Shown here piece after piece: positions 9,907-20,841 of a stretch of DNA of 64,000 nucleotides (its first letter is position 1; every line of letters begins with the position of its first letter). Origin of the DNA: Sporopachydermia quercuum (taxonomy: Eukaryota > Ascomycota > Sporopachydermiomycetes > Sporopachydermiales > Sporopachydermiaceae). The position numbers and the translations under genes are program-made. The stretch spans positions 1 through 64,000 of the forward strand of contig BCGN01000008.1 in assembly GCA_001599295.1 (NCBI GenBank). Reading direction: 5' to 3'. The notes under the pieces are model-generated. The model made no database searches. It was not told the DNA's origin and saw only the letters and a program-made list of their open reading frames with translations.

Positions 9907-11332
9907 ATGGCGAAAAGAAGAGTAAGTTGATCCATGAGTAACTGGAGAGAAGAGGAGAGATTATGATAAAGCTTGCTGTGTGACTTGTGACAACGAACTA
10001 ACCAACGAAATATAGATAAAAAAAAGAACGCACATGCAACCTGATGAAGATGAGATGAGTAGAACTCCTAAATCTATGGTTATCAATTTAGCTAAATCAT
10101 CAAGGCATCATCAGTCAGCGTTGTCAGCATCTAGTAGTCTCAAGAATCCATCGCTTAATCAGTTGGTGAAAGATTTCAGACAAGTGATGCAACCTCATAC
10201 TGCTGCCAGACTTAAGGAAAGGAAAAAGAACAAAATGAAAGATTTCGTTGTAATGTGTGGACCATTGGGTGTTTCGCATTTGATTCTTTTTAACCAAAGT
10301 GCTCTTCATGATACTAATGATGTCGTTACTGGAGGCTATGTAAACATGAGGGTAGCAAAGTACCCAAGAGGCCCTACATTCACTTTCAGAGTGAAGAATT
10401 ATTCCTTGTGTAAAGATATCGCTAAATTTCTTAAAGCGCCAAAGTCTCTCAGTAGCAAAAGTGTCGAGTTTGCTAAACCACCCTTATTAGTTATGAACAA
10501 CTTTCAAGTGACAGGTGATGAGATTGATAAGCTAGATATTAAGATTGATAAACTTACAACTACTACTTTCCAAAACATGTTTCCCCCAATATCTGTTCAG
10601 AAAACGAACGTTGATTCAATTAAGCGAGTTTTGTTACTGAATAAGGATAGCAAAACAGGCATGATTGATTTGCGACATTACGCCATTGATACTAAAACTG
10701 TTGATGTGTCTAGACCAATAAAGCATATCATTAAGTCAAAAAGTAAACTAAATACCAAGCTACCTAATCTAAAATCCATGGAAGATATGTCAGACTTGTT
10801 CTTACAAAATTACACAGGTTATGCAACAAGTGATAGCGAAGTTGAAGTTGATGAAATTGTGCAACTGACGGAAAGAAAGACAAGGAAAAGGGTGAAAATC
10901 AAGAAGGAGGTTGAGACAGAAAATGTTTCTAATGAACGAGAGCAAGAGGCCAATACCAGAAAGAAAGCTATCAAACTAATAGAACTAGGACCTCGGATGA
11001 ATCTTGAACTTTTGAAAATTGAAGATGGAATCAGCGAGGGTAAAGTTTTGTATCATAAGTATGTTGAGAAGTCAAAAGTAGAAGAAGAGAAACTAGAAAA
11101 GATTCATAAAAAGAGAAAGGATGAGAAAATCAGAAGACGTAAAGATCAGGAAGCCAATGTTGAGAGAAAGAAGAAAACTAAGAAAACCAATACCGTTTCT
11201 TTCGAAGTTGAAAGTAATGTGTCTGGATCGGGTTCTGAAGAAGAAACAGTCAACCCAGAAGATGCTTACAACGATCAGTTATTCGACGAGGATTCTGAAG
11301 ACGGATCCCACCCTGACAATGATTCAGATTAA
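9907..11332 (+). CDS. SSF1: Brix-domain ribosome biogenesis factor Ssf1/Peter Pan
   Basis: Two exons, 9907-9921 (15 nt) and 10016-11332, give 443 residues. The tiny first exon encodes MAKRR and splices, via a CTAACC branch, to IKKRTHMQPDEDE. This restores the conserved MAKRRxKKRTH start that would be missing if translation began at the exon-2 ATG (10034). The Brix domain spans roughly residues 40-300: KDFRQVMQPHTAARLKER, then the CGPLGVSHLILF and KYPRGPTFTFRV motifs typical of Ssf/PPAN. The C-terminal third is Lys/Glu-rich and probably coiled, ending in acidic repeats. Ssf1 is a nucleolar 60S assembly factor that works with Rrp15 and Rrp14 in 27S pre-rRNA maturation. It shares a divergent promoter with RRP3. 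Confidence 0.93.
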
Positions 11333-12482
11333 TCAATTAGGATAGTATTAATGCAATATCATGTAGCGTCAAATTCATACTTTTTATCTTTTAATATTCT
11401 CTCTCAATATTAGAAATTATTCTGTAGAGTCATATATCATTTCTATGTTCCTCTTAACTTCAATATAATATAGTATAGCTGTAATCACACTAAAATATAC
11501 TGCGATATGTGAATTGCAATCGCATTTGGTTGTTGGGATTTACGAGCATAGAATAAAGTTATGTTTTATACGAACAAGCTACAACGGTGAGAAAAGCCAA
11601 GAAATAAACAGGCAATAGAAGCTGATGAAGTGGTAATTTAAATATGAATAATATAAATAGCTGGATAAAACCCTTCTATTAATAATAATAATAATAATAT
11701 CTAGAAGAAGATTTGACGAACTATATAGAAAATGAAGAGAATAAGGAAAAATGGTACAGATATATAATTATTGATATTGTAAACAATAACATTGTTTTTT
11801 TTTATATATTATGTCATGGATTTTTTTTCTTATGTCATGGATACCAGCGTCCAAGCCACTGAAGGGACTTCTGAAGATAGAGGATTACAATAAAATAGCT
11901 TCTATATGATTCTCACGTGTTTAGAAGTAAATATACTTCGGGTTATCATTTCCGGTTTGAATATTTCCAAATCGAGTCTCGTGACCTTTCTATCATAATT
12001 TAGCTACTCAGTTGATATGGTGCATCAATCTCCTGTCTGATAACGGAACTACAGAAACTGCAAAAGTGTAATCAACCCAACCTCATTGTTTGTTATCAAA
12101 CTTATCATTGTGCTCACTTTATTAATAATCTATTACTGACTGAATTCACTTCACGACTCTCTTTATTAAATATTTTTATTTGATTATAAAGCCGGTGAAT
12201 GAGCTTCAACAAAATAGCTCTTCTGCGGAGTAATAGCAATAGATTTTTGTGTGAAGTTGAATCAAGGAATGAAGGATGTTTAAAACATGATCTATGTCCC
12301 TATGACCAATAAAGAGTATTAATTTTTTTTTCTTAGGAAAGGAGGGATTTGATTTTTTGCTTATCAGTTGGGCCGATTAAATATTTATCTATTTATTTCA
12401 ACCGATTACTTGATAAATCAAAAACAGCACTAAAAGACTGTTCAGAAAACTGTTGGGATCTGTATGCCATTATACTGACAGA
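11333..12482. other. Intergenic, SSF1 to FYVE-RING gene
   Basis: No gene is supported in these 1150 bp. An (AAT)n microsatellite of about six units lies at 11681-11699, and CACGTG at 11914-11919. T-tracts lie near 11795 and 11820. Confidence 0.5.
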
Positions 12483-13685
12483 ATGGCTAGTTCTCCTGCA
12501 TCTATCGCCTTATCTTCAAATAGTTCAGTATCAGAGCACAATATGTCAACAAATATGACTTCTAGCGTGAATACCATGAGGAGCAATAACGTACGACATA
12601 GCACATCAAACGAAAATGCGTCACAAAATAGCCCAAGTTTAGTGTCTTCGTTACCTTTACAGAGGCATTCTTCATCTACTCCCTTACAGGGGGTTCCAGT
12701 TTGGCAACCAGATGAAGAAGTATCAGGATGTCCTCTTTGTGGGTCACGGTTTAATTTTTTCAACAGAAGACATCATTGTCGGAAATGTGGTAGAGTTGTT
12801 TGTGGATCTTGTTCCGCAACTCCAGCAACTTATCTCCCATCTACTTATGTAGTATCACCTCCCAGTCAAATTTTTTTAGAATCTCCTCACGTACCTCATA
12901 GAACATGTGATGAATGTGTGGACGAACTGGAAATGATTCGGCATGCGTTACTTCAAGCTGATGTACCATCAAATTCAACTGCGAGATCTGGCAACAACGA
13001 ATTACATTCAACATCATCAACAATTATAAAAGCTGTTTCAAGCAAATCAAAGAAGTCTTCTCCTATTAATGATTTTTGCTTCTGTCCTATATGCGGTATT
13101 AGGATAGATTCTTTATCTGAAAGGGAGCAAGAAAATCATATCAATACTTGTCTAACTAATGCTGAATACTCTGGATCCCCTGATCAAAGAAGAAGTAATC
13201 GTATGATTGTCTATAAGATAACAGAACCAATTCACAACAAAAAGAAGTTAGACCCACCTATAACTCCAACTTCTTCGTCCAGGCGATCTTCCTTGTGTGG
13301 CCCATTACAGAACGAGTGTTCTGTTCTCAAGGATGATGTCAGTACTTCCTCCTTATCCTTATTAGCCCAGTCGCCAATGCCTGAGAAAGGTTTGATGAAG
13401 TCATTCTCTCCTTCAAAGCAAGTTATCAGAAATGTAAATGATAATGAAGATGACACGTTTCCAACCCCCAGTGATGTTTCTATGACTATCCCTAATGATT
13501 CAACTTGTTCGGATGATTCAGATTCTGATATTGAGAATGAATGTGTTATCTGTTTGGAGCCTTTTGAACCAGGTCAAACTGTTGGGAGATTAGAATGTTT
13601 ATGTGTTTATCATCTAAAATGCATAAAAGCGTGGTTCGAGAAAAGAGGCGATGGTGCGTGTCCTGTTCATGCTGTGCATGTTTGA
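12483..13685 (+). CDS. PIB1: FYVE-RING endosomal/vacuolar ubiquitin ligase, Pib1-like
   Basis: The 400-residue protein starts at ATG 12483; the open frame runs a little further upstream but has no ATG. A FYVE finger spans about residues 74-146, with the WxxD motif WQPD, the phosphoinositide-binding RRHHCRKCG (96-103) and paired Cys ending in RTCDEC. A separate CPIC...H...C cluster lies at about 199-223. A C-terminal RING spans about 354-394 (CVICLEPF, CVYHLKC, CPVH). FYVE followed by a C-terminal RING is the Pib1 layout; S. cerevisiae Pib1 binds PI(3)P on endosome and vacuole membranes and is shorter (286 aa). The extra middle Cys/His cluster is not part of the yeast protein as I know it. The rest is Ser-rich and probably disordered. 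Confidence 0.85.
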   Translation: MASSPASIALSSNSSVSEHNMSTNMTSSVNTMRSNNVRHSTSNENASQNSPSLVSSLPLQRHSSSTPLQGVPVWQPDEEVSGCPLCGSRFNFFNRRHHCRKCGRVVCGSCSATPATYLPSTYVVSPPSQIFLESPHVPHRTCDECVDELEMIRHALLQADVPSNSTARSGNNELHSTSSTIIKAVSSKSKKSSPINDFCFCPICGIRIDSLSEREQENHINTCLTNAEYSGSPDQRRSNRMIVYKITEPIHNKKKLDPPITPTSSSRRSSLCGPLQNECSVLKDDVSTSSLSLLAQSPMPEKGLMKSFSPSKQVIRNVNDNEDDTFPTPSDVSMTIPNDSTCSDDSDSDIENECVICLEPFEPGQTVGRLECLCVYHLKCIKAWFEKRGDGACPVHAVHV

Positions 13686-14017
13686 TATTGCAAGGTAAAT
13701 TTTATTCAAACTTAAGTTTCTCGGAATACCAAGTTGGAATTGATGGTGTTTTTTATATTACATTTTAATTCTCCTGGTTAAACTATTTTCTGTATTTATG
13801 AATGATGATTTTGCTCCCTGACGAATTGTTTCTTTTTTCTTCTTTCAAGGGTTTCTTTTTTGTTTCAATTTAAATTTTTTAAAGTTCTTTCTGGGTGATG
13901 TTTACTATTGGTAATTGTATAACACTTTAATACAAGGTTTACATATATTGAATGTTTAAGTACAAAGATTATCGTATCTTGTCACTTCAATACTGCAAAG
14001 TAATATACACTTTACAC
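13686..14017. other. Convergent intergenic region
   Basis: T-rich 3' sequence between PIB1-like and RXT3 stops; no gene seen. Confidence 0.6.
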
Positions 14018-15811
14018 TCACTTTTCTGTTTTCAAACTTCCTGCACTCAAACGAGCTAATTTTTCTTTGTCTTCATAATCGACTTTGCTCCCTTTTCTCC
14101 ACGCTTTCAGGCTAAATTGAACTCCAGAATCACTCTCGCTAAACATTTTATCCCATTTTTGAGCTTCACTTCGTATGAGTTCTCGTTCATACATTCTTTT
14201 CTTAGCATTTTTACGGCCGCAGCTGACAGCGGTTCCTTTTGGATGGAAAGACACTGAATGAATAGCAAAACTAATACCATCATGGTGTTGCCAACTACGA
14301 GAATTGATACCATGCCGAAAGCCCCCTTTATAATTGGCTAACTTCGGTAAAAGTTGTAAAGTGACAAATGCGTCGCCAGTTCGCTTATAGTCGTTTTTTT
14401 TGCCTTTGATGGGATCATCAAGTAGATGACCCGTATGATAGAGAACAGCAACTATGTCCGAATCGTCGGAATAAATATCAGTTCCCCATAATTCTCTTCT
14501 GATAACATGGCCATTGCTTTTATTAAGAAAGTCACGAGGAATTTTAACTTGAATCAAACAATTCACCTTGTCATCTAGCCTAGGCAAAAAGCAAAGTCTC
14601 TGCGGTTGATTATCAGGGTCAAGTATCGATTGGATTTTATCATTATATACAGGTTGATATAATGGGGCGTCTTCATCTATTAATGTCTTCACTGATGGTG
14701 TATAGACAAGAGTACCTAAATGATGTCTTGGAAATTTCTTTGCAAATTCAAAAACATCACTTGACTTGACATATATTTTCCTTTTCTTAACAGCTGGGGT
14801 ATCATTGTTAAATTTTGATTGATTGTTATTAGGATTTCTATGATGATGATGATGGTGATGATGATGATGGTGGTGGTGAGGATGAACCACTATATGATGG
14901 TGATGGTTGATCCTACTATTCGTTAAAGTATCTATTGAAGCCGCCTTTGTATTAATAGATGGGGAGTTGGGTTCTGGCTCTATATTTTGATTTGCGGAGC
15001 TAGACGTAGCAGTAGAATTGGATGCTGATGATGATCCAGCAGTTTGTTCTGGCAAAGAATTTTCTTTCACAATTTCGGGTTTACTATGTTGGGCTTCAGA
15101 TATTTGAGACTGCAAATTTTTTGTAGTGTCTTGAGATTCTAACTGTTTGATACTAGGTAGCACAGAAGAACCTGAACCCTGAGATGTAAATTGGGAAATA
15201 GGCTGCAAGTTTTTTAATGATCCAGCAGATACGGCTTGCGGTGAACCAATTATTGGTAATATTGTTGAAGAAGAAGTGTTGTCACCTTGCTGGTCAGTCA
15301 AAGGGTACGAAATGGGTGGTATCATGGATCTTTCATTTAAGCCATTCTGAGTCTGTTGATGCAGCGATGGAGTAATTGAAACGGATGAAACAGGTTGTGA
15401 TAAGCCAAATGAGGAAATTGATGGCAAGGAAGATATTTTGGTTTCGCTGTTTTGCAAAATTTGTGGACTTTTCTGATCAATTGATCCTTTGGCTACCGAC
15501 AAGTGAGGAGTATGCAACTGTCCTGAACCTTTGCTAGAAGCTCCAGCAATTGGTGAAGGTAGAGAGTTCGACGATGAGCTTGATAAAGATCTCAACTGTG
15601 GCGGTCCTGTTGAAGGTCTCAACAGTCCTGAAATGGGCATAGCTGACATATTTAAAGGTCCACTTGTTGATGGGATTGGTGGAGGGGGCAATTGACCATT
15701 GTGCATATCAGTTATGGAGTAAATTGGTGGTAGGCGAATTTGGTTGTGTTCATTTCCATTTCTTTTGAGATCTGGCAAGTCACCTAACTGTTCATTGGTA
15801 TTACCAGACAT
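14018..15811 (-). CDS. RXT3: Rxt3-like subunit of the Rpd3L histone deacetylase complex
   Basis: The product is 597 residues. The N-terminal half is low complexity (Pro, Ser, Gln). A run of about fourteen His, broken at one Pro, occurs near residues 302-325. A conserved domain follows from about 345 to 520. It begins KRKIYVKSSDVFEFAKKFPR, then has HLGTLVYTP and IQVKIPRDFL. It ends with RRELWGTDIYSDDSDIVAVL and YHTGHLLDD, the hallmark of the histone-deacetylation Rxt3 family. Rxt3 is a nuclear subunit of the large Rpd3 complex, which represses transcription through promoter deacetylation. The protein is longer than S. cerevisiae Rxt3 (294 aa) because of the N-terminal extension, as is common in other fungi. 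No intron is apparent. It diverges from the TRAPPC12-like gene across 1.07 kb. Confidence 0.9.
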   Translation of the reverse strand: MSGNTNEQLGDLPDLKRNGNEHNQIRLPPIYSITDMHNGQLPPPPIPSTSGPLNMSAMPISGLLRPSTGPPQLRSLSSSSSNSLPSPIAGASSKGSGQLHTPHLSVAKGSIDQKSPQILQNSETKISSLPSISSFGLSQPVSSVSITPSLHQQTQNGLNERSMIPPISYPLTDQQGDNTSSSTILPIIGSPQAVSAGSLKNLQPISQFTSQGSGSSVLPSIKQLESQDTTKNLQSQISEAQHSKPEIVKENSLPEQTAGSSSASNSTATSSSANQNIEPEPNSPSINTKAASIDTLTNSRINHHHHIVVHPHHHHHHHHHHHHHRNPNNNQSKFNNDTPAVKKRKIYVKSSDVFEFAKKFPRHHLGTLVYTPSVKTLIDEDAPLYQPVYNDKIQSILDPDNQPQRLCFLPRLDDKVNCLIQVKIPRDFLNKSNGHVIRRELWGTDIYSDDSDIVAVLYHTGHLLDDPIKGKKNDYKRTGDAFVTLQLLPKLANYKGGFRHGINSRSWQHHDGISFAIHSVSFHPKGTAVSCGRKNAKKRMYERELIRSEAQKWDKMFSESDSGVQFSLKAWRKGSKVDYEDKEKLARLSAGSLKTEK

Positions 15812-16885
15812 TTTCCCTTACTCAACACAACAAGACCTGAAAAAAAAATAACAAATTTCTAGACAAAACTGCTGTATATATTGTTATTGGTGTATCACTG
15901 TATGGAGACTGCCTCAAAACAAAGCAAATTAGGGAGATTGGCCGGCTGATAATAGATGTACCTTGAAAGTGAAGAATTTGATACAAGCTTGTTCTTTCAC
16001 TTTATTAGTATTCCGTCTTTCTGTTTCTTTAATACACTTTATTAATCATAACTTTTTGATATGTCTCATCAAAAACAACTAAAAATACATGAACTCAAGA
16101 ATGACTTAACCAGTTCGCCAGCAATAATAGCAGGTCAATAGCAACGTATTGAGTCAATCAATCCAAAATCAAATATTGAAAAGCAAAATCTCTATTTCAG
16201 TACTCACTAAAGACTAAAACTGTCTCTCGAATCAAATGATGATGAATTATCTAACTGACTTGAAACAGTAATTCATCTAGTATTGAATATGTTGAGTGAA
16301 GCACTTTTGAGTGGATATGAACGTGAAAGGCAAAACAGATTGAAGTTGTGCTTCTTTAGGTGTTAAACCTTAATTGAATTAGATGAGTTTAGTCATGTGA
16401 TTTATGTTGCCTAAACTGAAACCTCAAAGCGGTGGCTTTTGAATATAGATATTGTGACTAGTATTCATGTCTGATACCAGTTATCTAGCAAAATGAATAT
16501 AGCATTGTTCAGATCTTTCAACAAAATACAGTTTACTCTCAATAGCACTTTTGCAATCCTTGAATGGAACATACCTGAGTTGGTTTTTGTTTTACTTATT
16601 CATGTTCGCATGAACAGAATTAAGCCCTTTCATCCTATGCTGCGGTTTGTCCAAACTGTTTGTATCCGTTGAGATCGTAAACTGACCGGACATTTTAAGG
16701 AGCTATTTCTTTCTGGACAGCATTATCTCAAGCTAGTGTTAAGCAATAGAAAATGTACTGCAGTATGTCTTATCAGATATCAATAGCGATGAAGCATGAG
16801 AGCACTACTAAAAAGTCAATGAGATAAAGGATCAAGATATGTGACATTTTGTTTAATACGGGAAATTTAAGCTGTGAGACTTTCT
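15812..16885. other. Divergent intergenic region
   Basis: Contains the promoters of RXT3 and the TRAPPC12-like gene; no supported gene and no strong repeat seen. Confidence 0.5.
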
Positions 16886-18293
16886 ATGAAAATGACATCA
16901 ACAGACATCAACTCAATCATCAAGCTCAACTTAGTTGATATCATTGAAGCAAAGTCGTTTCAGCCTTTATCAATTGTAAGTCTACTAATCTTCTGTCACA
17001 GCAAGAAAACAGTTGAGATAATTGGTGTGCAATAAGGAAGTACTAACGAACAACTTCACGATAAAGCCAAATGTCGTTGCCAGTGTTTCAAACCCAAGTG
17101 TTGACTCTTTAATTGACTGTTTAGATGAAATAAAATGTTCTAAGGAAAGCGCCGATCAACTATTTTCAGTAGCATTGATATCTCGGTCGGAAATTCTATC
17201 CTCTAACTTTACGAACCTTTATAGAATATTTGTGCTATGGGAAACAAGATTATTAAGTTTAATACTTCTGAATCAAACATTGAAAGAAGTTGAAGGTAGT
17301 GCTGATTCAGATGCAATCAATGTTGCACGAACGGAATCCAGAAGGTTGTTGACAATTTTTAAAAAACTACACAAAGTGATAGAATCATATAGGCATTCAG
17401 AGTCAAGGAAGAATGAAGATCAACAGAAGTCAGGCGTGGAAGCAGCCATGACGAAAAGGACAGCGACTCGACTTCGAGGCAATTCGCTTTTGACTCCATT
17501 ATTTCAAAATCTAGGCACAGGAGCGCCATCACAACAGTTGCCATACTTTTATGGCTGTGTTTATCCGAACTTCGTTCCTTGGACATTACAACTTCTTCTC
17601 ACCAAGCTAGAACATTCGTTCATCGTTTCACGTCAAAGTACATCAACACCGATGGAGAATGATTTGGCAATGGTGTCAGACTTATATGCCTTATTGTATC
17701 AAGCCCGGTTTTATCATGCTTACTTCTCTAGTGTTTCTCATGAAAGCAATTCGCTGAAGCAAGTATGGGGCTTACGAATGACTCAACTTGCATTTATTAT
17801 AGGCAACTCACTTTTGAGCACAAATGCTGCAGATACTATTGCTACCCATTGGGGAACGATCCATGAAGTATTAAGGAACGGTTTGGAGTTAGACGTTTCG
17901 GTCGATAATCTTGATAATGTCATTGAATGTTTAAGTTTAATCAACAGCTATACAAGTAATGAAAGCGAAAAAAATGTTGAAGTACCTTGGGACATCTTTC
18001 GACTAGTATTGACAGGATTAGTTAAGTCGCCCGACAGCTACAGGAATAAAACCTTGTATGAGATAATTCAATTAGTGTCACAGGAGAAGGGTATTGAAAT
18101 TGGTAAAACCGCGAGTCGATTGTCAAGTTACATCTGTTCAGTCATGGAAGTACAGATCGAACAGGCTGTACATAAACTGATAGTTCAAATAGATGCGGAT
18201 TGGGGAGATGAGGAAATCAAGAAAGACAAAGCTCTTTATTCAAGTTTATTTCAACTTCTGACTCGAAATATGAAAGTATATAGTTCTCTATAA
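16886..18293 (+). CDS. Helical repeat protein, possibly TRAPPC12-like (TRAPP complex)
   Basis: I propose two exons, 16886-16975 and 17067-18293, giving 438 residues. The donor is GTAAGT and the branch TACTAAC at 17041. The stop just before 17022 and the lack of an in-frame ATG in exon 2 make a 5' exon necessary. An alternative in-frame acceptor at 17037 would add ten residues. The protein is all-helical. The order of motifs is LVDIIEAKSFQPLSI near the start, then FVLWETRLLSLILL, then VPWTLQLLLTKL, an LYALLYQARF helix, and WGLRMTQLAFIIGNSLL. This resembles TRAPPC12, a TPR-like subunit of metazoan and filamentous-fungal TRAPP that is absent from S. cerevisiae. The match is from memory and weak; it could be another helical scaffold. 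Confidence 0.5.
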
Positions 18294-18933
18294 CTCCAAC
18301 ACTGCATGAAACTATTCTCATGACAGCATAGATAGCATAATTTAATATTTATTGACATAATGCTACCTCCCTCTTTGTTCCAGTCTCTAGTTCCTATCAA
18401 AATATATGTAAATCTACAAATAATGATTACTCCTGAAAAATAAAAATACACTCCCAGAACAATTTGTTTTTTGCTCCCTCGTTCTAATAAAGATCGATGA
18501 CATTATTTTCATGGGTCTTTCTTTGTACTGTTATCATGCTTANTATCTCTCGTAATAACATAACAGGTCAGATAAGCAAAATATCACTATGTCGGGACAT
18601 TCTTGGTACAAACCTAATATATCATGTGCTTTTATTGAGGGTTTGGGCTTTGTATTTTTCATCATGATTACATATTTTTTCCTGTGAAAATTCGATTTCG
18701 GTTTTGGTGTGAAATCTCTATTTGGGATGTGTCCCAAGTTGTGTATGGCAGCGCCAAACCAAGCACGCAAACCATAGTACGCATGGTCGAATGCTCGCTT
18801 TCTAACTGTACTCATTATTTCACCTATATCACCTGAATATTACTTGTTAACCAACAGTCGATACTCATTCAATAAATATTATGATTGTTCAGTGGTTGAT
18901 CAACAACGACTAAAGACTATAATATCATTTAAA
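18294..18933. other. Intergenic containing the RPL31 promoter
   Basis: Covers the 3' end of the TRAPPC12-like gene and the RPL31 promoter. A 90-codon minus-strand open frame (18540-18815) overlaps the likely promoter and is not accepted as a gene. ACGCAA at 18765-18770 is 164 bp before the RPL31 ATG. Confidence 0.5.
18765..18770 (+). promoter_or_regulatory. ACGCAA element upstream of RPL31
   Basis: ACGCAA on the coding strand, 164 bp before the ATG. The same hexamer sits at nearly the same distance before RPS19 and RPL18. Confidence 0.4.
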
Positions 18934-19643
18934 ATGGCTGGAAATAAATCAAGAAGTGCCCTTTCCGACGTTGTCGCCCGTGAATACACCATCAACCTCC
19001 ACAAGAGAGTATGTTAATTTTATTTGATGCTATTTGAAGGACTTGATACCGACCGCACTTGGAACAAATGTGATAAGGGAAAATATTTCAATAGCATTGT
19101 GTTTGTCGACAAGATAAGCTATGTTTGTATGATGTGATATTTATGATAGTGTAGATAATTCAGTTTACTAGAGTCATCTTCCGTATCAGCTTCTACAACA
19201 TAGGCTGCAACGACAGTCATTTTAAATAGGGGGGAGTGTTCTCATCGGGAGAAAGATGGTCATTTGTACTGCGCTTATCGACTGTATCAAGCTTCAAGTG
19301 CTGCAAAATTGGTTGTCGTTGATACTGGTTACTAACATATGTTTAGCTTCATGGTGTTCAATTCAAGAAGAGAGCTCCCAGAGCTGTCAAAGCCATCAAG
19401 GCTTTTGCCAAATTACACATGGGTACTAGTGATGTCCGTATTGATCCTGCTTTGAACAAGGAATTGTGGAAGAGAGGTATCCAAGGTGTTCCATACAGAC
19501 TAAGAATCAAGATTTCCAGAAAGCGAAATGAAGAAGAAGAAGCCAAGGAAAAGCTTTTCTCTGTTGTTGAATACGTTAATGTTCCTTCCGTCAAGGGTCT
19601 CCAAACCGTCGTCGTTGAAGATGAAGAAGCTGATGACGAATAA
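18934..19643 (+). CDS. RPL31: 60S ribosomal protein L31 (eL31)
   Basis: Two exons, 18934-19008 and 19347-19643, give 123 residues. The 338-nt intron begins GTATGT and ends TACTAAC-N7-TAG. The product reads MAGNKSRSALSDVVAREYTI, then LHGVQFKKRAPRAVKAIKAF and MGTSDVRIDPALNKELWKRG, all strongly conserved in eL31. The acidic C-terminus (VVVEDEEADDE) is also usual, though eL31 is commonly 113-125 residues. It is a component of the large subunit near the exit tunnel, where nascent-chain factors dock. Codon choice is heavily biased, as in other highly expressed genes. The intron sits after codon 25; I saw no snoRNA boxes in it. Confidence 0.97.
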
Positions 19644-20841
19644 ATGTGTTAGTTATAAATGCATCAAAATAGTCATCGACGTCATGGGCAGTTATAATGA
19701 TAAAATATTAAAAAATTAATCATCTGTTATAATGTATAAATGCTGAATTTGTATTTCTGACTTCCATTCCCATTTAAATCAACCCGCATGATCCTCCTTG
19801 TTTTCTCCATTTTCAAATCTACAAAGTATCATTAACAGTTTCATACTTTCAACAGTAGCTATTATCATCTTATACTTTGATGATAATCAATCATCTAACG
19901 TAGAAATATTATCAAGATCACTGTAGTTGACGCTTACGCATATCTAACAATTATATGAAAAGATTTCGGATTCTATTACCTGCTACAACTTGCTACGACT
20001 TGACTTGATACTATCTATGTACAACTATCACGGAACAAAAAAATTATCTAAAGCTCGTTAGTAATTGTGGCTAGCAACCAACAGTACTTCACAGTATATG
20101 CATCTCAAATGAATATATTCAGTGTAACTATGACAAAAAAGAATGGTTCATCGTAAATAATTATAAGCCAAGACGGCAATTGATTTACTCCAATAGTAAA
20201 CAAAAAGTTATCATCATTTCAATACATTCGAGATTCTTATGTTGTTCTTATCAAACTTATGACACAAAAAACTTACCAGAGGTAAATCGAGTAGTCTCGA
20301 AATAAATTCATTGGAGTGGAAAAGGAATATTCATACAAATCTAATAAAATGTCTGTTTCAGAACGCTGATACTTTGAGAAAGGTGCTTCGTAACCCTGTG
20401 TTTAAATCATAGAGAAAGAAGAAGAAAAAAATTGCACTCTATATGTAGTGTAAGTCTTCAAACACACAACGAAAGTATTTTATCACCTGGGTGAACACAC
20501 AGTTGATTCCAATTTTATATTACGTGATCAAAACTTAGTATGTTGAAAAGGGTATGAGATCTACAGATGGAATAGCGAAATTGAGATAATTAAGTTAGGC
20601 TGTTTTTATTAAAATATAAATAGTGTATTAAATATTGTATTGATAGATTTAATTTCTTTGATTGGGTAGTTTTCACTTCAAGTCGAGACATTCAAAATTG
20701 CCCGAAACATGCTTTCCAGAAACTTACACACATGCATTGTAAGATGTACTAATAAATTGAACATCCCTTGAGTTGGTTAGTACCTATGCTTATTCGCCTT
20801 CATAAAACTGGAATCTCCAACATATTGTCGGTTGGTTTGGA
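19644..20841. other. Convergent intergenic region
   Basis: 1.2 kb between the RPL31 and DUS4 3' ends. I see nothing coding. This is long for a convergent spacer. Confidence 0.5.

Noticed and set aside
17022-17066. Start of the TRAPPC12-like protein at 17022
   Set aside because: The codon is TTG right after a stop; a 5' exon at 16886 with GTAAGT and a TACTAAC branch at 17041 explains the region better.
18540-18815. 90-codon minus-strand open frame head-to-head with RPL31
   Set aside because: It has no recognisable domain, ends at an ambiguous codon, and overlaps the stretch where the RPL31 promoter element lies, only 118 bp from the RPL31 ATG. Probably chance.
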